From NCBI GenBank assembly GCA_023846275.1, contig JAIUJO010000070.1, positions 1,376,501 through 1,440,500 of the forward strand: DNA of 64,000 bases, written 5' to 3'. Each line of letters starts with the position of its first letter. Position 1 is the stretch's first letter. The notes under the pieces are model-generated. The model did not search any database. It worked only from the letters and a program-made list of their open reading frames with translations, and had not been told where the DNA came from. Shown piece after piece: positions 13,441-24,690 of the stretch. The DNA is from Vanilla planifolia. Its lineage: Eukaryota; Streptophyta; Magnoliopsida; Asparagales; Orchidaceae. The position numbers were made by a program, and so were the translations under genes.

Positions 13441-16400
13441 ATATTTTCTTCTCACCATAATGTCAAATTATAGGATTATTAATGTTCATCTTTACTTCAA
13501 CTCTTTCAAACATTAATCTTTCTTTTTCTCACTATCTGTAAGGTCATATCAATTTTCCTGTCTCCTACTATTTCGTGCTCATAAAACATTTGGGCCTTTC
13601 TTTATCACATCCTTCATCCTAGTCACTTTCTTTTTTTTCCTACAATTCTCTCCATTTTTTCTTGCTCTTCTCCCTATACCATTTGTTCTTTCTTTATATA
13701 TTTCTTCTTTTTCTCTTCTTTTCCACTTATGATTTGATGTCACTTTTTAAAACTATCTTTTTCCATTAGTTTCTCTCTAACTTCCTCTTTCTCTCCTACT
13801 TAATCTTTCAATTTTTTTACAACTGCCATTTTCTCCTTGTCTCCCTAAATAACAAGCTCTATAAATGTCTCTCTTCCTCCCCATTACTAATCAATCTTTC
13901 ATACCTCCCAAAATCTTCCTTTCTCCTCTTAGCAAGATATAACTCACTTAGTCTCTCTCTACTTTATATCACTTTCTCTTCTTTGTTACTATTTTCCTCT
14001 TTTCTTAAATCTCTCTTTTTTATTTCTCTCATTATCTCTTGATCTTTTTCGTGTTTCCTTCTCTCTACAACTTTGTACTATCTCTCTAACACTTTCAATC
14101 TCATTTTTGTCATTTCTTCTTTCTTAATCTCTTCTCCCACTTTCACTATCACTTTACATTTTCCCTCTCATCTCCCACATCACTTTCTCAATTTCCAAAC
14201 TTTAAATTGTTATCATTTGCTTGCTCTCAGATGCCTTTGGTTACTTCTATCTTTATCTATTTGTTTCCCTCTCATCACATTATGACCTTTTTTTCTCTCT
14301 TTGTCTATCTCTCTATTATTGTCCCAATATTTCTCTTTCCTCTCTAACACTCTCTATAGTCCATGATTATTTTATAGTCACTCGCTCTTCTTATTTTCAC
14401 TCTATTATTCATCCCTCTCTTATCTATCAATCATAATAATGTCTGTCTTCCCTCTTTTCTTTATATTTATTTATATCTTCTTTTTTTATCACTAACTCCT
14501 TGTTCTCTCCTCCTCTTTTGTTTCATTGCCCCTCCCTCCTCTTCAGTCCCATAACTCTTATCTATCACAACCTTCTCTCTCTTGGAGTCTCTCTCCCTCT
14601 TTCCCACTATTCGTATCATTCACTTTATCACTCCTCTAAGTTTTTCTCTGTCTTTTCTCTATCACCTATTTTATCTCTCAAATTGTCTCTCTTTCCATTT
14701 TATCTTCTTTTTCTTTAATTACAATCTCTATCCTCTCTTTTCTCTCTTCACATGCTAATTGACTTCCCTCACTTCTCTTTTGCTTTCTCACACCTCCATT
14801 CTCTGCCCTTACTCTAAATTATTTTCTCTTTATTACGTATTTCTTTAATTTGTCTCAATAAATATTGCTTTCTTTCTTTCAATTGTATTCTCTTTTTAAC
14901 GAAAATTTGGTCTCTTCTCTCTCTTCTTCCTCCAAAAATGTATCTCACAATTTATCTCTCCCACTCTTATTTAATTATTAATATTTATTACTTAAATGAT
15001 AATAATTATTAGTTGTCATTCTTTTTTTTAAATAATTTTGATTATATTTACAACAATATGTTTATCTTAGAAATTATTTTTTCTCATATCTTTTTTGTTT
15101 CTATCCAACTCAACATCTTAATTCTTTTTTTCCTTTTATTAATTATCTCTCTCTCTCTTTTCTCTATCCTCCTTATTCCTTCTCTCTTTTTTCTTCTTCC
15201 TTATCTTTCTTGTCAATCTCTTTAAGGTGCTTTCTTAATCTATTTCTCCCTTCCTTCCTAAATCATTTATCGTAATATCTTACAAAATCTCTTCCATTTG
15301 ATTTTGTTGAACTCTCTTACAGACTCCTCTCTCCCTCTCATATTCCCTTTGTATTCTCTTCTTTATCCTTCTCCCTATGGTTGATTGCCTTCTATTTCAT
15401 TTTCTCTTTTTATCTCTCTTTATCATTCCCCATGTTTCTACCAATTTATATTTTCTTCTAGTTTTTCTTTATTTTTTTATTTTCTTTCTATATCTCTTTT
15501 CCTTCACTTCTTTCTTATACTTTATATCTATCTCATTATATATTTACCTCTCATCATATCTTTTCATTCCCTTTTCCTTTGTCTCTTCTCTACCTTCTCT
15601 CTATCTTCTATCATCTTATATCTCTATCTTATTCATTCTCTCTCTTATTTATCGCTTCTCTTTATTTTTTTAACTCTCTTGTTTCACTCTTTTACTCTCT
15701 CAAAGTCTCTAAAATATTATTTCACTTTATCAATCTCTTACTTTTGGTTATTTACTATTATATCTCAATCTATATGGTATTTCTATATCACATTCCTTAT
15801 CACAATATTTATCTTCTATCTCCCTCTATTATCTCTCTTGTTTCTTTCTCTTCTCTCTCTTTCCCTTCTTTTTTTCTTTTTATCGCTCCTCTTACATTTC
15901 TCTGCAACTTACATTATTTATGTTTGTAATTCTCATTCTATCTCTATCTATTATGTTATATCTTGCACTATACTTTTCCTTGTGTTTGTTTCCCTTTCTT
16001 CTTATTTTGTTTTGTATTGTTCAAGTTCTTTGTCATTTTCTTTTTTTTACATGATGAATTTTTACACTCCTTTACTCCTTACCTTATTCTCTCTCATTTA
16101 AATCTCCTTCTTATTCACACATTCTTCCTTTTTTGGATATTTATTCCTCTAACTCTATCAATTTATCATCTCTTTTCTTTACTCTATAATTGTATTTATC
16201 TCATTCTTATTATCTCAAGCTCTCCATTTGTCTTTACCATCTCTATCCATCATTCTTTTATTTCCATCATAAATTCTCAAAAAACTTTACCACTTTCTTC
16301 TCTCTGGCTATCTCTATTTCTTCTTTTATCATTATTATCTATCATATCATTTTTCACACTTTCTCTTTTCCCTCTATCTTGTCCATTACATCTTTTATAT

Positions 16401-17645
16401 ACTCTTTATTGATTCTCTCCTTAGATCCTTATTCTTTTAAATCTTTATATCTCCCTCTATGTCCCCCTCTATTTATTTCTCTTTTTCATTACAACATCTC
16501 TTTATGTCTCTTATCTCTCTCTTTTTTCACCACTCCAACTTGCCTTTTTGGCACTCTCTTTAACCTTTCTTTTTTATTGCACTTGTTCATCTCCTAATCT
16601 TCTCTCTATTCTCTATATTGCTCTAATTCCCTTTTTATTATCATATTTATCTCCTTGCCTCTCTTTCTCACACCTTAAATATCTCTTCATGTCTATATGA
16701 CTATATAACTTCTCCCTCAAGGAATTTATTCCTAACAATCTTTCTAATTTTGTATCACTCAGCCACTCTCTTATATTCTATTTTTGACTTGGTTCACACC
16801 CCTCTATATCCCTCTTTATTTCTATTACAGTTTCACTTTTCCCTTATCATGCCTTTTCTTATTATTTTTCTATCTTTCATCTCTAACTTTCTCTCTTTTA
16901 TCTCCTTGATCAAGCTTATTCTGTTTTGTTCTCCATTAAATTTGTCATTCATAAACTCTCCTTCTCTCTTTTCACTCTTACTCTCTCCACTAAATCATTC
17001 TTATTTCTTTTTTCCAACTCTTTCACTTTGTCTTCTCTATATATCTCACTTAATTTCTAATTCATGTATATCAAACATTTTTTTATCTTTTCTCTCCTTC
17101 ATTTTGTCTCTTCCAATACTCTCCTTACTATTCCCTTTCATTTCATTCTCTTCGAAATTCTCTCCTTTTTTGTACATCTCTGTTTAGCTAGCTTCTTAAT
17201 TTATTCCATCTCATTAAGATGTCCTCTCTTATCTGCTCCTTATTTATCAATCGTCTTATTTTATTAATTGATGGTCCCTTATGCTCTTTTCTTTTCTCTC
17301 ATTCATTATGTATTTCTCACTCTACATTACTCACTCTCTTTCTTTTTCTTCACATGTTATTTATTTTTCCCTACTTTCCTCTCCCTTCCCCTTATATCAA
17401 CCTCTTCTATCTTTGTCACTCACTCATTCCGTCCCTCACTTTATCATGCACTCTCTCTCTTCTATTTTTCTCTTAATGTTATTTTTCTACTCTATCTCAT
17501 TTTTCTCTATTTTTTTATCCATATACATTCCATATCTATTTCTCATGTTTCTCAATTTCTCCTTGTTCTCTCTCTCCCCTTCTCCCTCCCACTCTATCCT
17601 TTCTCTTTATCCTTTTAGTCATCATTTTTATGCCAATCTTTAATA
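13441..17645 (+). repeat. Macro-unit C, pyrimidine (CT) block of about 4.2 kb
   Basis: The + strand is nearly all C/T. The second 'catttgggcct' anchor lies at about 13588, and the downstream landmarks follow the order seen in blocks A and B. Overlapping hydrophobic open frames (for example 15385-16101, 16750-17187 and 17281-17643) occur in all three + frames of the same sequence. This is the signature of stop-poor simple sequence, not of coding. Confidence 0.85.
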
Positions 17646-18095
17646 TCATATTTCAAATGAGAATTAAGGAGTAGAATAAGAAACTTGATATTTATCAAAA
17701 GGAGAATAATATGGTTAATAAATAGAAAGTAAAAAAGTAAAGATTAAAAATTATTACTTATTTTTCTATGAAAACTAAGAAAATTTTTAATAATTATTAA
17801 TATATATATATATCAAATTCTCTTATAATTAAGAAGAAGAATAGGTATAAGTTATATTTTATTTTTTAATACTATTTTTTGTTTATTTAAATATATATAA
17901 AAAGCACCAGCTATAATTATAATTATAATAAGAAAACTAAGGAATCATAATAATTTTAAAAATACATATTTGCATTATTCTTATATTATTAATAAGTTTT
18001 ATTATATTAATTTATTAATATATTAAAAATAATGAAAATATAATATAAATTAATCATAGTAAAACATTAAAGATAATAATAATAATAATAATAAT

Positions 18096-18131
<36 letters not shown>

Positions 18132-18395
18132 TTAGAATATTTAATATTTATTCTTATTATCTTATTCGTGCTATTTTTCTTCTTACTCAACCACATCTAT
18201 TTCTTTTGATTCTTTTTATAATGTATCTACTCTTCTAAATTTTTATTTAAATTTATTATTTATTTTATTTTCGTACTTTAATATGATTTTTGATATTATT
18301 ATGCTCTTATTTTTAGTCCTTTTTTGTGTTCAATGTTTTCCTTTTTTATTGTCCATCATCATTTTATGATTTTTTTTCTTCATAGTTTCTCTTTC
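17646..18395 (+). repeat. Macro-unit C, AT-rich trailing segment
   Basis: AT-rich DNA that aligns with 5891-6690 and 11541-12340. It has gained a TA run near 17804 and a large inverted AAT/ATT microsatellite (separate entry) absent from the other copies. No gene was seen. Confidence 0.6.
18072..18132. repeat. Inverted AAT/ATT microsatellite (potential hairpin)
   Basis: About 24 bases of AAT repeat are followed by a 6-base spacer ('ttttgt') and then about 31 bases of TTA repeat. The two arms are reverse complements and could form a long AT-only stem or cruciform. The arms are pure, which implies recent expansion. Confidence 0.85.
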
Positions 18396-18795
18396 TTAAA
18401 CATATTATTCCTTACAACAATATGTAGAAAATGATAGAAAAGAAAATTATTGTTAACTATTTAGGAAATATTTTTTACAAAATAAATAAATTTCTATTAT
18501 TATAATTTAATAAATAATTAGATTAATTGTTCAGACCCTAATCATAATTTAAAATTACTAAAAATAAGATAATAGAAATAAATAAAATTATTTCACTTAT
18601 TTTTATACTTGCATTTATTATAATTCATGCTCATTATTTCTTAATTTATTATAAATTCATTTTAGAAATGAAAAAAAAGAGGAAAATATTTTTATTATTT
18701 TGTGATACTCCTCATAATAAAATAAGCATATGTTTATAATAATTCTAATAAACATAATAATTTTTATTATATTAATAATACAATAGCACAAAATA
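18396..18795 (+). repeat. Macro-unit D, truncated AT-rich leading segment
   Basis: It starts with 'ttccttacaacaatatgtag', matching the unit start at 12345. It aligns for about 400 bases and then stops at the LINE insertion. No CT block of several kilobases follows beyond the insertion. Either the array ended here or the insertion marks a rearranged boundary to the next repeat family. Confidence 0.65.
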
Positions 18796-19495
18796 TGTTT
18801 TTTTTATTCCAAAAGGGGCATAAGCCCTACAAAAGATGATTTATAATTGAATCCTCACGGAGGATCATACAAGAAGTCTAGCAGCATCAGTTTGATAAGT
18901 GGCTTAGGAAAGGACGTACCCCTATCCAAGACAAAGTTGTTACAACACGCGGCTCGCACCACCCAATCAGCAGGCCCATTACCCTCCCTGTATATATGCA
19001 TTATTGTGAGGGCGTCCAGGCATCTAACACTGTATATGGTCTCAGCGAGGCGGCCAAACACAGGCGGGTTGGCAATAAACTTCCGGACCTTCATCATCGC
19101 TGTCATGGAGTCCGTCTATAGCTCCACAACACGAAACTACGACAGGGTCTTCCGCATTAGCTGAAGAGCCTCCATTAGAGCCTGAACCTCCATAGCCTCG
19201 CAGGCCTGAGATACAACCTCTTGGCCATCACCAGAAGCGGCATACCCAATGGTCTTTAACCACCAGCCCAATGCCCGCAGAGTCCACCCCACATGCAGCA
19301 TCGCAGTTCACTTTTATCCATCCAGTAGAGGGAACCCATCTATGGGTTACAGACAGTTCAGGCGAACTGCACGGGTTCCCGCAGGACAAGGATGTATAAA
19401 TGCTATACTGCTCAGCTACACCAATGACCTCCATCCTCAAGTTGCACAATAGAGTGTTGGGGTTACCGGCTAGGACATTGTGCATCTCTAATTTT
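18795..19495 (-). mobile_element. 5'-truncated, decayed plant LINE tail (L1-like, with RNase H)
   Basis: About 700 bases of clearly higher GC content than the surrounding AT-rich DNA, with sharp edges. Read on the minus strand, it holds the end of a LINE ORF2 with an RNase H-like domain. A short 3' untranslated stretch follows (about 18855 down to 18812), then an A-rich tail, seen on the + strand as the T-run at 18799-18806. Reverse transcriptase and endonuclease regions are absent, as is usual for a 5'-truncated insertion. I could not identify a convincing target-site duplication. A processed RNase H-containing gene fragment is the main alternative, but the tail and truncation favour a LINE. 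Confidence 0.75.
18855..19485 (-). pseudogene. LINE RNase H-like domain, broken reading frame
   Basis: The first part (19485 down to 19228) contains the signature 'GWIKVNCDAA' followed by 'AGIGLVVKDH'. This is the first beta-hairpin of plant retroelement RNase H, with its catalytic Asp. A frameshift near 19240-19250 moves the rest into another frame. That part runs through an Ala/Glu-rich helix ('VQALMEALQLM'), then 'TDS', and ends with 'HIYREGNGPADWVVRAA', the C-terminal His/Asp region of the family, and 'FLYDPP'. Two in-frame TAG codons lie at 19137-19139 and 19116-19118. The second sits immediately before TDS, where family members have an acidic residue. With one frameshift and two stops it cannot be functional. 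Domain identity is well supported by several motifs in the right order. Confidence 0.85.
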
Positions 19496-19856
19496 TAATA
19501 TATATAAATAATATATCAATTATATTGAACTCAAATATAATGATAATAAATGAGCTTTATAATAATTAATGTAAACTAATTGATTAAATGTATATTTGTT
19601 TGGATATGTACTATAATTTTCTAGATATCAAAATTATTTCCTTTTTATCATATCTCAATTCTCTCAATATCAGTATTTTCATCTATATCTATCTAATCTC
19701 TTTATGACTTTCCCATTATTCTATTAATTTTCATCTCAATTATCTACTCTTTAGCTCTATCAATTAATATTAATTAAGAAGTCTCTTTTGTGCACACTTT
19801 AATTTAATGTTTCATACATTGTTTTGCTATTTGTATTACATATTTGCTAACATAAT

Positions 19857-19860
<4 letters not shown>

Positions 19861-19891
<31 letters not shown>
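19861..19891. repeat. (TA)n microsatellite
   Basis: A pure TA dinucleotide run of about 31 bases. It accounts for part of the length difference between the first and second 5S-family units. Confidence 0.95.
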
Positions 19892-19894
<3 letters not shown>

Positions 19895-20129
19895 ATATTA
19901 TGATATATTAATAATAACAAAATCGTACATAATTATAAGTTTTTGATACAATTAATGATAAATTTATTAATTTATATTAACTAAGAAATATATTCCTTTA
20001 ATTTTAATATTACAATAATTTGTACTATTTAAACTAGCTTTCACCTTAATATATAGAAAATTTTACTAAAATAAATGATATAAATTATAATATCTAACTA
20101 ATACATAATTTATTTGTTAACTAAGTTAT

Positions 20130-20760
20130 AACTTTTTTCATTTATTTTTTTTTTACTTTATTGCTTTTAACTCTTTATCTTTTACTTAATCTCAATTCTT
20201 TCTCTATTCAATTATCATTCTCTTATTCATCTGTACCATTATTATCGCCTCATCTTCCCATTACCCTCTCCCTATACTATTTCTATCTTCTCTTATTTCT
20301 CTCTTTCACAGTCTTATTCTTTTTATGTCATCTATCTTCTATCTCATCTCTCTCTTTCACTCATGCTCCTTATCTCTCTCTATTTTTTTCCTTTATAAAT
20401 TTTCCTATCTCTTTATTTCTCTCTCTTCTTTATTGTAGTTTTTATCATTATAATATATTTTGACACTCCACCTCTCACTATCTATCACTTTCTTTCAAAT
20501 CCTTTTACCTCATTTTCTTTATTCTTTGTGCCACCATAAGCCACCCTTTTTTCTCCCTCACTCTTTTTTCTTTCTCTTTCTACATATTTACTCATAATTT
20601 ATCTTTATTTTCTCTTACAATTATTTTGTTAAACATCTTCCAATCTCATTACTCTCTTCTCTTTTGATTTTTCTTATTCCCTTCTCTACCTCTCCCTCTT
20701 CCTAATATCTCTCATCACATTGTTTTATTCACCTTTTTTCTCTCACTTTCTATAACAGCT
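20130..20760 (+). repeat. Expanded CT tract of 5S-family unit 1
   Basis: About 630 bases of nearly pure pyrimidine on the + strand. The equivalent tract of the next unit (about 22090-22215) is about 120 bases, so this copy has expanded roughly five-fold or the other has contracted. It is followed by the unit marker at about 20761. Confidence 0.8.
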
Positions 20761-21836
20761 TCTTCGAATATCAATTAAATATTTGTATATAATTCATTTT
20801 AGTGGAATACTTCATCTATCACTTTTTTATCACTATAATAACATTTATTTAATTTATTAGATTTTTTAGGATCACATGCTTGTAAAATATGTTATAATAT
20901 GCTTTTAATAATATGAATATAACTTAATATACTTTCAAATTATAAATAAAATTGAAAATATTACTTTTTACTTGTTAGTAAATATTTTTTTTAATTATCA
21001 TGATATTATAAATTTATAATATAACTTTTTATTACATTTGGATACATATAACATTGTTTAATGTTATTTATAATAATTAATGTGCAATAATTTACTTTAG
21101 ACAACTTTTATGAAAATATAAGAAATTTCATTTGTTTTTCATATAAAACCTAATGTCATAAATATGATTATTTTGAATTAAAATATATTTAAAGAAATAA
21201 TATACATAGATTAAAATACAATATACAATTTTCATTATATTCTTTCTCTCTATCATTATTTTCTTCGCCATCTCTCTTAGCTCCCATTTCTACCTCCTTC
21301 TCTTGCACTATAATTATCTTTTCTCTCTAGTATCTAATTCTTTAGCTCCATCAATTAATATAAATTAAAAAATGCCTTATGCACTTTATTCTAATAGTAA
21401 TGCTATTTAAATTATCTATTTAATAATGTAATAGTAAAAATGATATGTATAACATATATTATTAATTCAACAATAAAGTGCCCATTATGATTATATATTC
21501 GTCATACCATTAATGATAATTTTTTATATCAATTTAAAATATATAACTTTAAATTTGAAATTTTAATAGTTTTTTAATACAAATGTAGTGCAAATAATTA
21601 ATATAAGTAATAGTAATAATAGTATTTATTTTAGATTTTCTTATTTATTAATGCATAATTTTATTTTTTAATAATTATAATTTAGTTGAAACATATTTAT
21701 GTATGAATGTGTGCTTTAAAAGAAAGAATAATATATGTAATTTTTCATTAATTCAATACAAATAACTTATTAACATTGGAATATATTGTTAAATATGAAA
21801 TATAATAAAATTATTTTTAAAAATATATACACATGA

Positions 21837-21954
21837 AAAATTTGAAAATTTCTAACAATAGTGCTATATCTTATTACAACTCAAAAGTTAATCATGCTTG
21901 GGTGAGGGTGGTGTTTTGATGTGTGATTTTTGGAGAGGATGTCATGTTGCACAT
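21837..21954 (+). repeat. 5S rRNA-derived segment, copy 1 (+)
   Basis: It aligns over about 118 bases with plant 5S rRNA. The best-kept part is the internal promoter A-box region, 'agttaatcatgcttgggtga' (from 21886), against plant AGTTAAGCGTGCTTGGGCGA. The 3' end 'gttgcaca' matches the 5S end GTTGCAC. The C-box region (from about 21914) is badly decayed. A run of seven T at 21956-21962 sits where a Pol III terminator belongs. CpG sites of the 5S are replaced by CA or TG. It is a relic, probably not an active 5S gene. Confidence 0.8.
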
Positions 21955-23321
21955 ATTTTTTTCATAGGATTTGTTTTAGTAATACAAGAGTTGGCTTCAA
22001 CTATATGTTAAATGTTATTAATAAACAACATAATTATATATGTTATTTTGTAATTTAGAGTTTAGTTATTACTTATTGACATTAACTATTAACTTTATTA
22101 TCTTTTTTATATCCATCATTCACCTGTCAATCTCACTCTTCACTTTATCTCTTTCTCTCCCTTCCCTTTTCTCTCCCTCACCTTAGTTTCTTGTCCCTTT
22201 CTCTTCGACGACTTTTTGTCGCTACGTCTTCAAATATGAATTAAAATATTTGACATATAATGCATTTTAGTGTATTATGTTTTGTGTTACATTGTTATTT
22301 TTGTGATAAAAATTTTTACGTTAATATATTAGAATTGTTGGAAATGAATTCATACAAAATTTGTTATATTATACTAATTTTAAAAAACATATAATTTGCT
22401 ATTAATCAAAATTTTAAGAAGATAAATTATATGACTTTTTTTTATTAACTAGTAAATCATTTTATTAACTATCATAAAATTTTAATTTTGAAAATAAATT
22501 TCAATCTTATTTGAGATCTTATATAGATATAATAGCAAAGTTTTATGATAATTAATGTACAATAAGTTTTTTTATATCATATTTAATGATTAATGTTCAA
22601 AATTAATTATTTTATAAAACATTACAATACAATAAATATGATTATTATTCAATGGCATTTAATTTTTAAAACGTATAACATATGTAGTTTAAAATACAAA
22701 TATTTTCTATTCTTTTCATCAACACTCTATTCACAATGTTTCACTACCTTTATCTTTAACTCTCTTATCTCTCAATGACTCTCATTCCATTATACCTATC
22801 TCCATCTCCACTATCACCCTTTTAGCTCAACAATTTAAAAAAAATTAACAAATCTCTCTTGTTGCCCACCTTAATATAATCTTTAGTACATTATATTACA
22901 TTTTATATTACATATTTAGAAAGAAGATTGTAAAAATCATATGTGTAGACTATATTATGATATATCAATATTAAAATTTTCTTACATAATTATGTGGTCC
23001 TTATAACATTAATGTTAATTTTTTATTTATATTAATTTTGAAAAAATAATATTTGTTTTAGTATTAGAATAATTTTTAAAATTTTTTTGTGTTTTATTTT
23101 GATATGCATGGAAATAACTAAAATAAATAAAAGTACAATAAACATAATCTCTTACTCATTCAATATAAAAAAATTATTAACATTGGAATGTCTTATTGAA
23201 TATATAATAAACCTAAAATTATTTTTAAAAATGTAAAGATATGATAAATAATAAAAACTTCAAATGTTATTCATTATCTTGAGGACACTTGTTATATGAG
23301 TACATTTTTTGCTCTTATATG

Positions 23322-23439
23322 TGTGTGTGCTAGACTGTCATTAAACCATTTGATATCTTTAGAACTCAAAAGTTAACCATGCTTAAGTTAGTGTGGCATT
23401 GGTATGGGTGACCCCTTGAGAAGTCCTCCTATTACACAT
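23322..23439 (+). repeat. 5S rRNA-derived segment, copy 2 (+)
   Basis: This is the clearest copy. It aligns base for base with plant 5S rRNA for about 118 nt with almost no gaps. It includes 'agaactcaaaagttaac' (from 23361), the A-box core 'agttaaccatgctt' at 23371, the C-box 'tatgggtgacccc' at about 23403, and 'gagaagtcctcct' in the 3' stem region. The terminator T-run is missing downstream. Substitutions are scattered and CpGs are lost, so it is most likely a pseudogene or transposon-borne 5S domain. A Cassandra-type TRIM LTR is the main alternative origin. Confidence 0.88.
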
Positions 23440-24059
23440 CAATTAATAGCATTCATTACTCTAAAGAATGTGAATTTGTTCTATTAATATGTTAATATTT
23501 ATTAACAAAAACAATGTTATATGTGATATTTTTAAATTTTTTATTTTAGTTATTTTTGTTAATATTACTTATATAATATAATTCTTAATATCAAATAATA
23601 AAACGTTTTTTTGAATATATTCTATTTAAGTGCGAGATTTTTTTGATTAGCTATTATAGAGCACAAGTAATATATAATAATAATAATATAGTCATGATTT
23701 CTATTAAATTTCTTGACCTAATCATATATTATAGCAAACACTACTTGAAATTAAATGATTAATATGAATTGTTTTCTATATTTATTATCTACATTATGTC
23801 ACAAAATAATAATATATTAAAGTAAGTAACACTATTTATTAGTTAATTAAAATTTAAGATATCATAAATTCATAAAAAAATATTAAATAAAAAGCCAACA
23901 TATGATCTAAATATTACTTATGTACAAAACTAATTACAATAACATTACTTTTTTTTAAATAATATTTAATATTTTAAGTGTCAAACTTATTAAAATAATA
24001 AATACTGTAAGTTATTTTATTGACATATAACTATTATTTAAATATCTTTCTTATTTATT

Positions 24060-24275
24060 TATGGTTCTCGCTATAGTTCTTATATTTACTTCCATCTTTA
24101 TACTATTATCTTTCTCTTTTTTGTGTTACCTAACTGAATGTCTTGTCTGCCCCTCATCGTGTCTCTCCTTTATTCAAATCAATTGTCTCATTTATTTAAC
24201 TTTCTCTTTGTTTATATTATTATTTTCTACTTTATCACTCACTTATCTATTAATGACTCACACTCTCTCATGTGG
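24060..24275 (+). repeat. CT tract at the end of the last + oriented 5S-family unit
   Basis: The pyrimidine tract runs into 'cttaattaagaaat' (from about 24280), the same landmark that follows the CT tract at 19753 and 21344. Immediately beyond it the array changes orientation, so this is the last + oriented tract. Confidence 0.75.
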
Positions 24276-24279
24276 TATA

Positions 24280-24420
24280 CTTAATTAAGAAATATCTGAT
24301 ATTATTCACATTAACATGTATTTTAAAGAATAAATAAATATTTTATAATTTATAATAAATAAATAATAAAGAGATGGTTTGGGACATAAGTTTACTAGAG
24401 GAGAACAATCATGAATAGGT
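24280..24420. other. Head-to-head inversion junction of the 5S-family array
   Basis: Left of about 24330 the sequence follows the + unit order (CT tract, then 'taattaagaa', then 'cacattaacatg'). To the right it follows the reverse-complement order. The purine tract starts after 'gacataagtttactagagga', which matches the starts of minus-oriented tracts near 25530, 29675 and 31010 ('gataagtat..tagaaga'). The two half-units therefore meet head to head across about 50-80 bases of AT-rich sequence. Confidence 0.7.
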
Positions 24421-24690
24421 CAGAGTGATAAAATGGAAAATAATAATAGAGAGAGAAGGGAGAGATGTTTGAATTAAGAGAAACAAAAAAAGAAAAAAAG
24501 AGATAAAATAAAAAAAATAAAATAGAGAGAAATGAGAATATGGAAAAGAAAGAGGAGAAAGAGGGTGAGAGGATAACAAAGAGTTAGAGAATAGATAGAC
24601 AAAATAAAAGTAAGATAATACAAGAGAGAAGAAAGTGAGAGAATGTTAGAGCAACTAAGATATAGTGAAGGAAGAGAGAAATAATTAAGT
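24400..24690 (-). repeat. Purine (GA) tract, minus unit 1
   Basis: GA-rich on the + strand, equivalent to the CT tracts of the + oriented units. Read on the minus strand it is pyrimidine. The unit it starts has lost its 5S-like segment. The sequence passes from the pre-5S landmark near 25135 directly to the post-5S landmark near 25160. Confidence 0.75.

Larger units (their letters stand above)
1..18795 (+). repeat. Tandem array of large AT/CT-rich macro-units (period about 5.7-6.7 kb)
   Basis: Four successive units can be lined up by eye. Anchors in the AT part recur near 1, 6692, 12345 and 18395, each a T-rich stretch followed by a short 'atatg(g/t)a(g/a)aaa' motif. Anchors at the start of the pyrimidine block recur near 1100, 7749 and 13467 ('tataggatta(a)taatt'-like). 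A third anchor, 'catttgggcct', occurs at 7860 and 13588, with a decayed counterpart near 1208. A fourth, a run through 'ctcatcaatctctc' into 'ctttatatct', occurs near 1498, 8096 and 13886. Order and orientation are the same in every unit, so this is a head-to-tail array and not scattered low-complexity DNA. Copies are strongly diverged. Unit lengths differ mainly because the pyrimidine block varies. The array continues off the left edge of the window. Confidence 0.8.
19496..24330 (+). repeat. 5S-derived tandem family, + oriented units (period about 1.46 kb)
   Basis: Units contain AT-rich DNA, short CT tracts and a 5S-rRNA-like segment. A marker of the form 'tagctc(c)atcaattaatat' at the end of a CT tract recurs near 19753, 21344 and, weaker, 22822. 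A second marker, 'cttc(g/a)aatat(c/g)aatta', occurs at about 20761 and 22229. The 5S-like segments at 21837 and 23322 are 1,485 bases apart. The first unit (about 19.6-20.8 kb) has no 5S-like part, and its CT tract is enlarged to about 630 bases. Remaining sequence between these elements is AT-rich with no gene recognised. The short open frames at 20161-20463 and 24061-24288 are CT-tract translations. Confidence 0.75.

Noticed and set aside
21837..23439. Functional 5S rRNA genes.
   Set aside because: The copies have many substitutions in stems and in the internal promoter. Only one of the two + copies keeps a T-run terminator, and the unit spacing is irregular. Transcription cannot be excluded, but function in ribosomes is unlikely.
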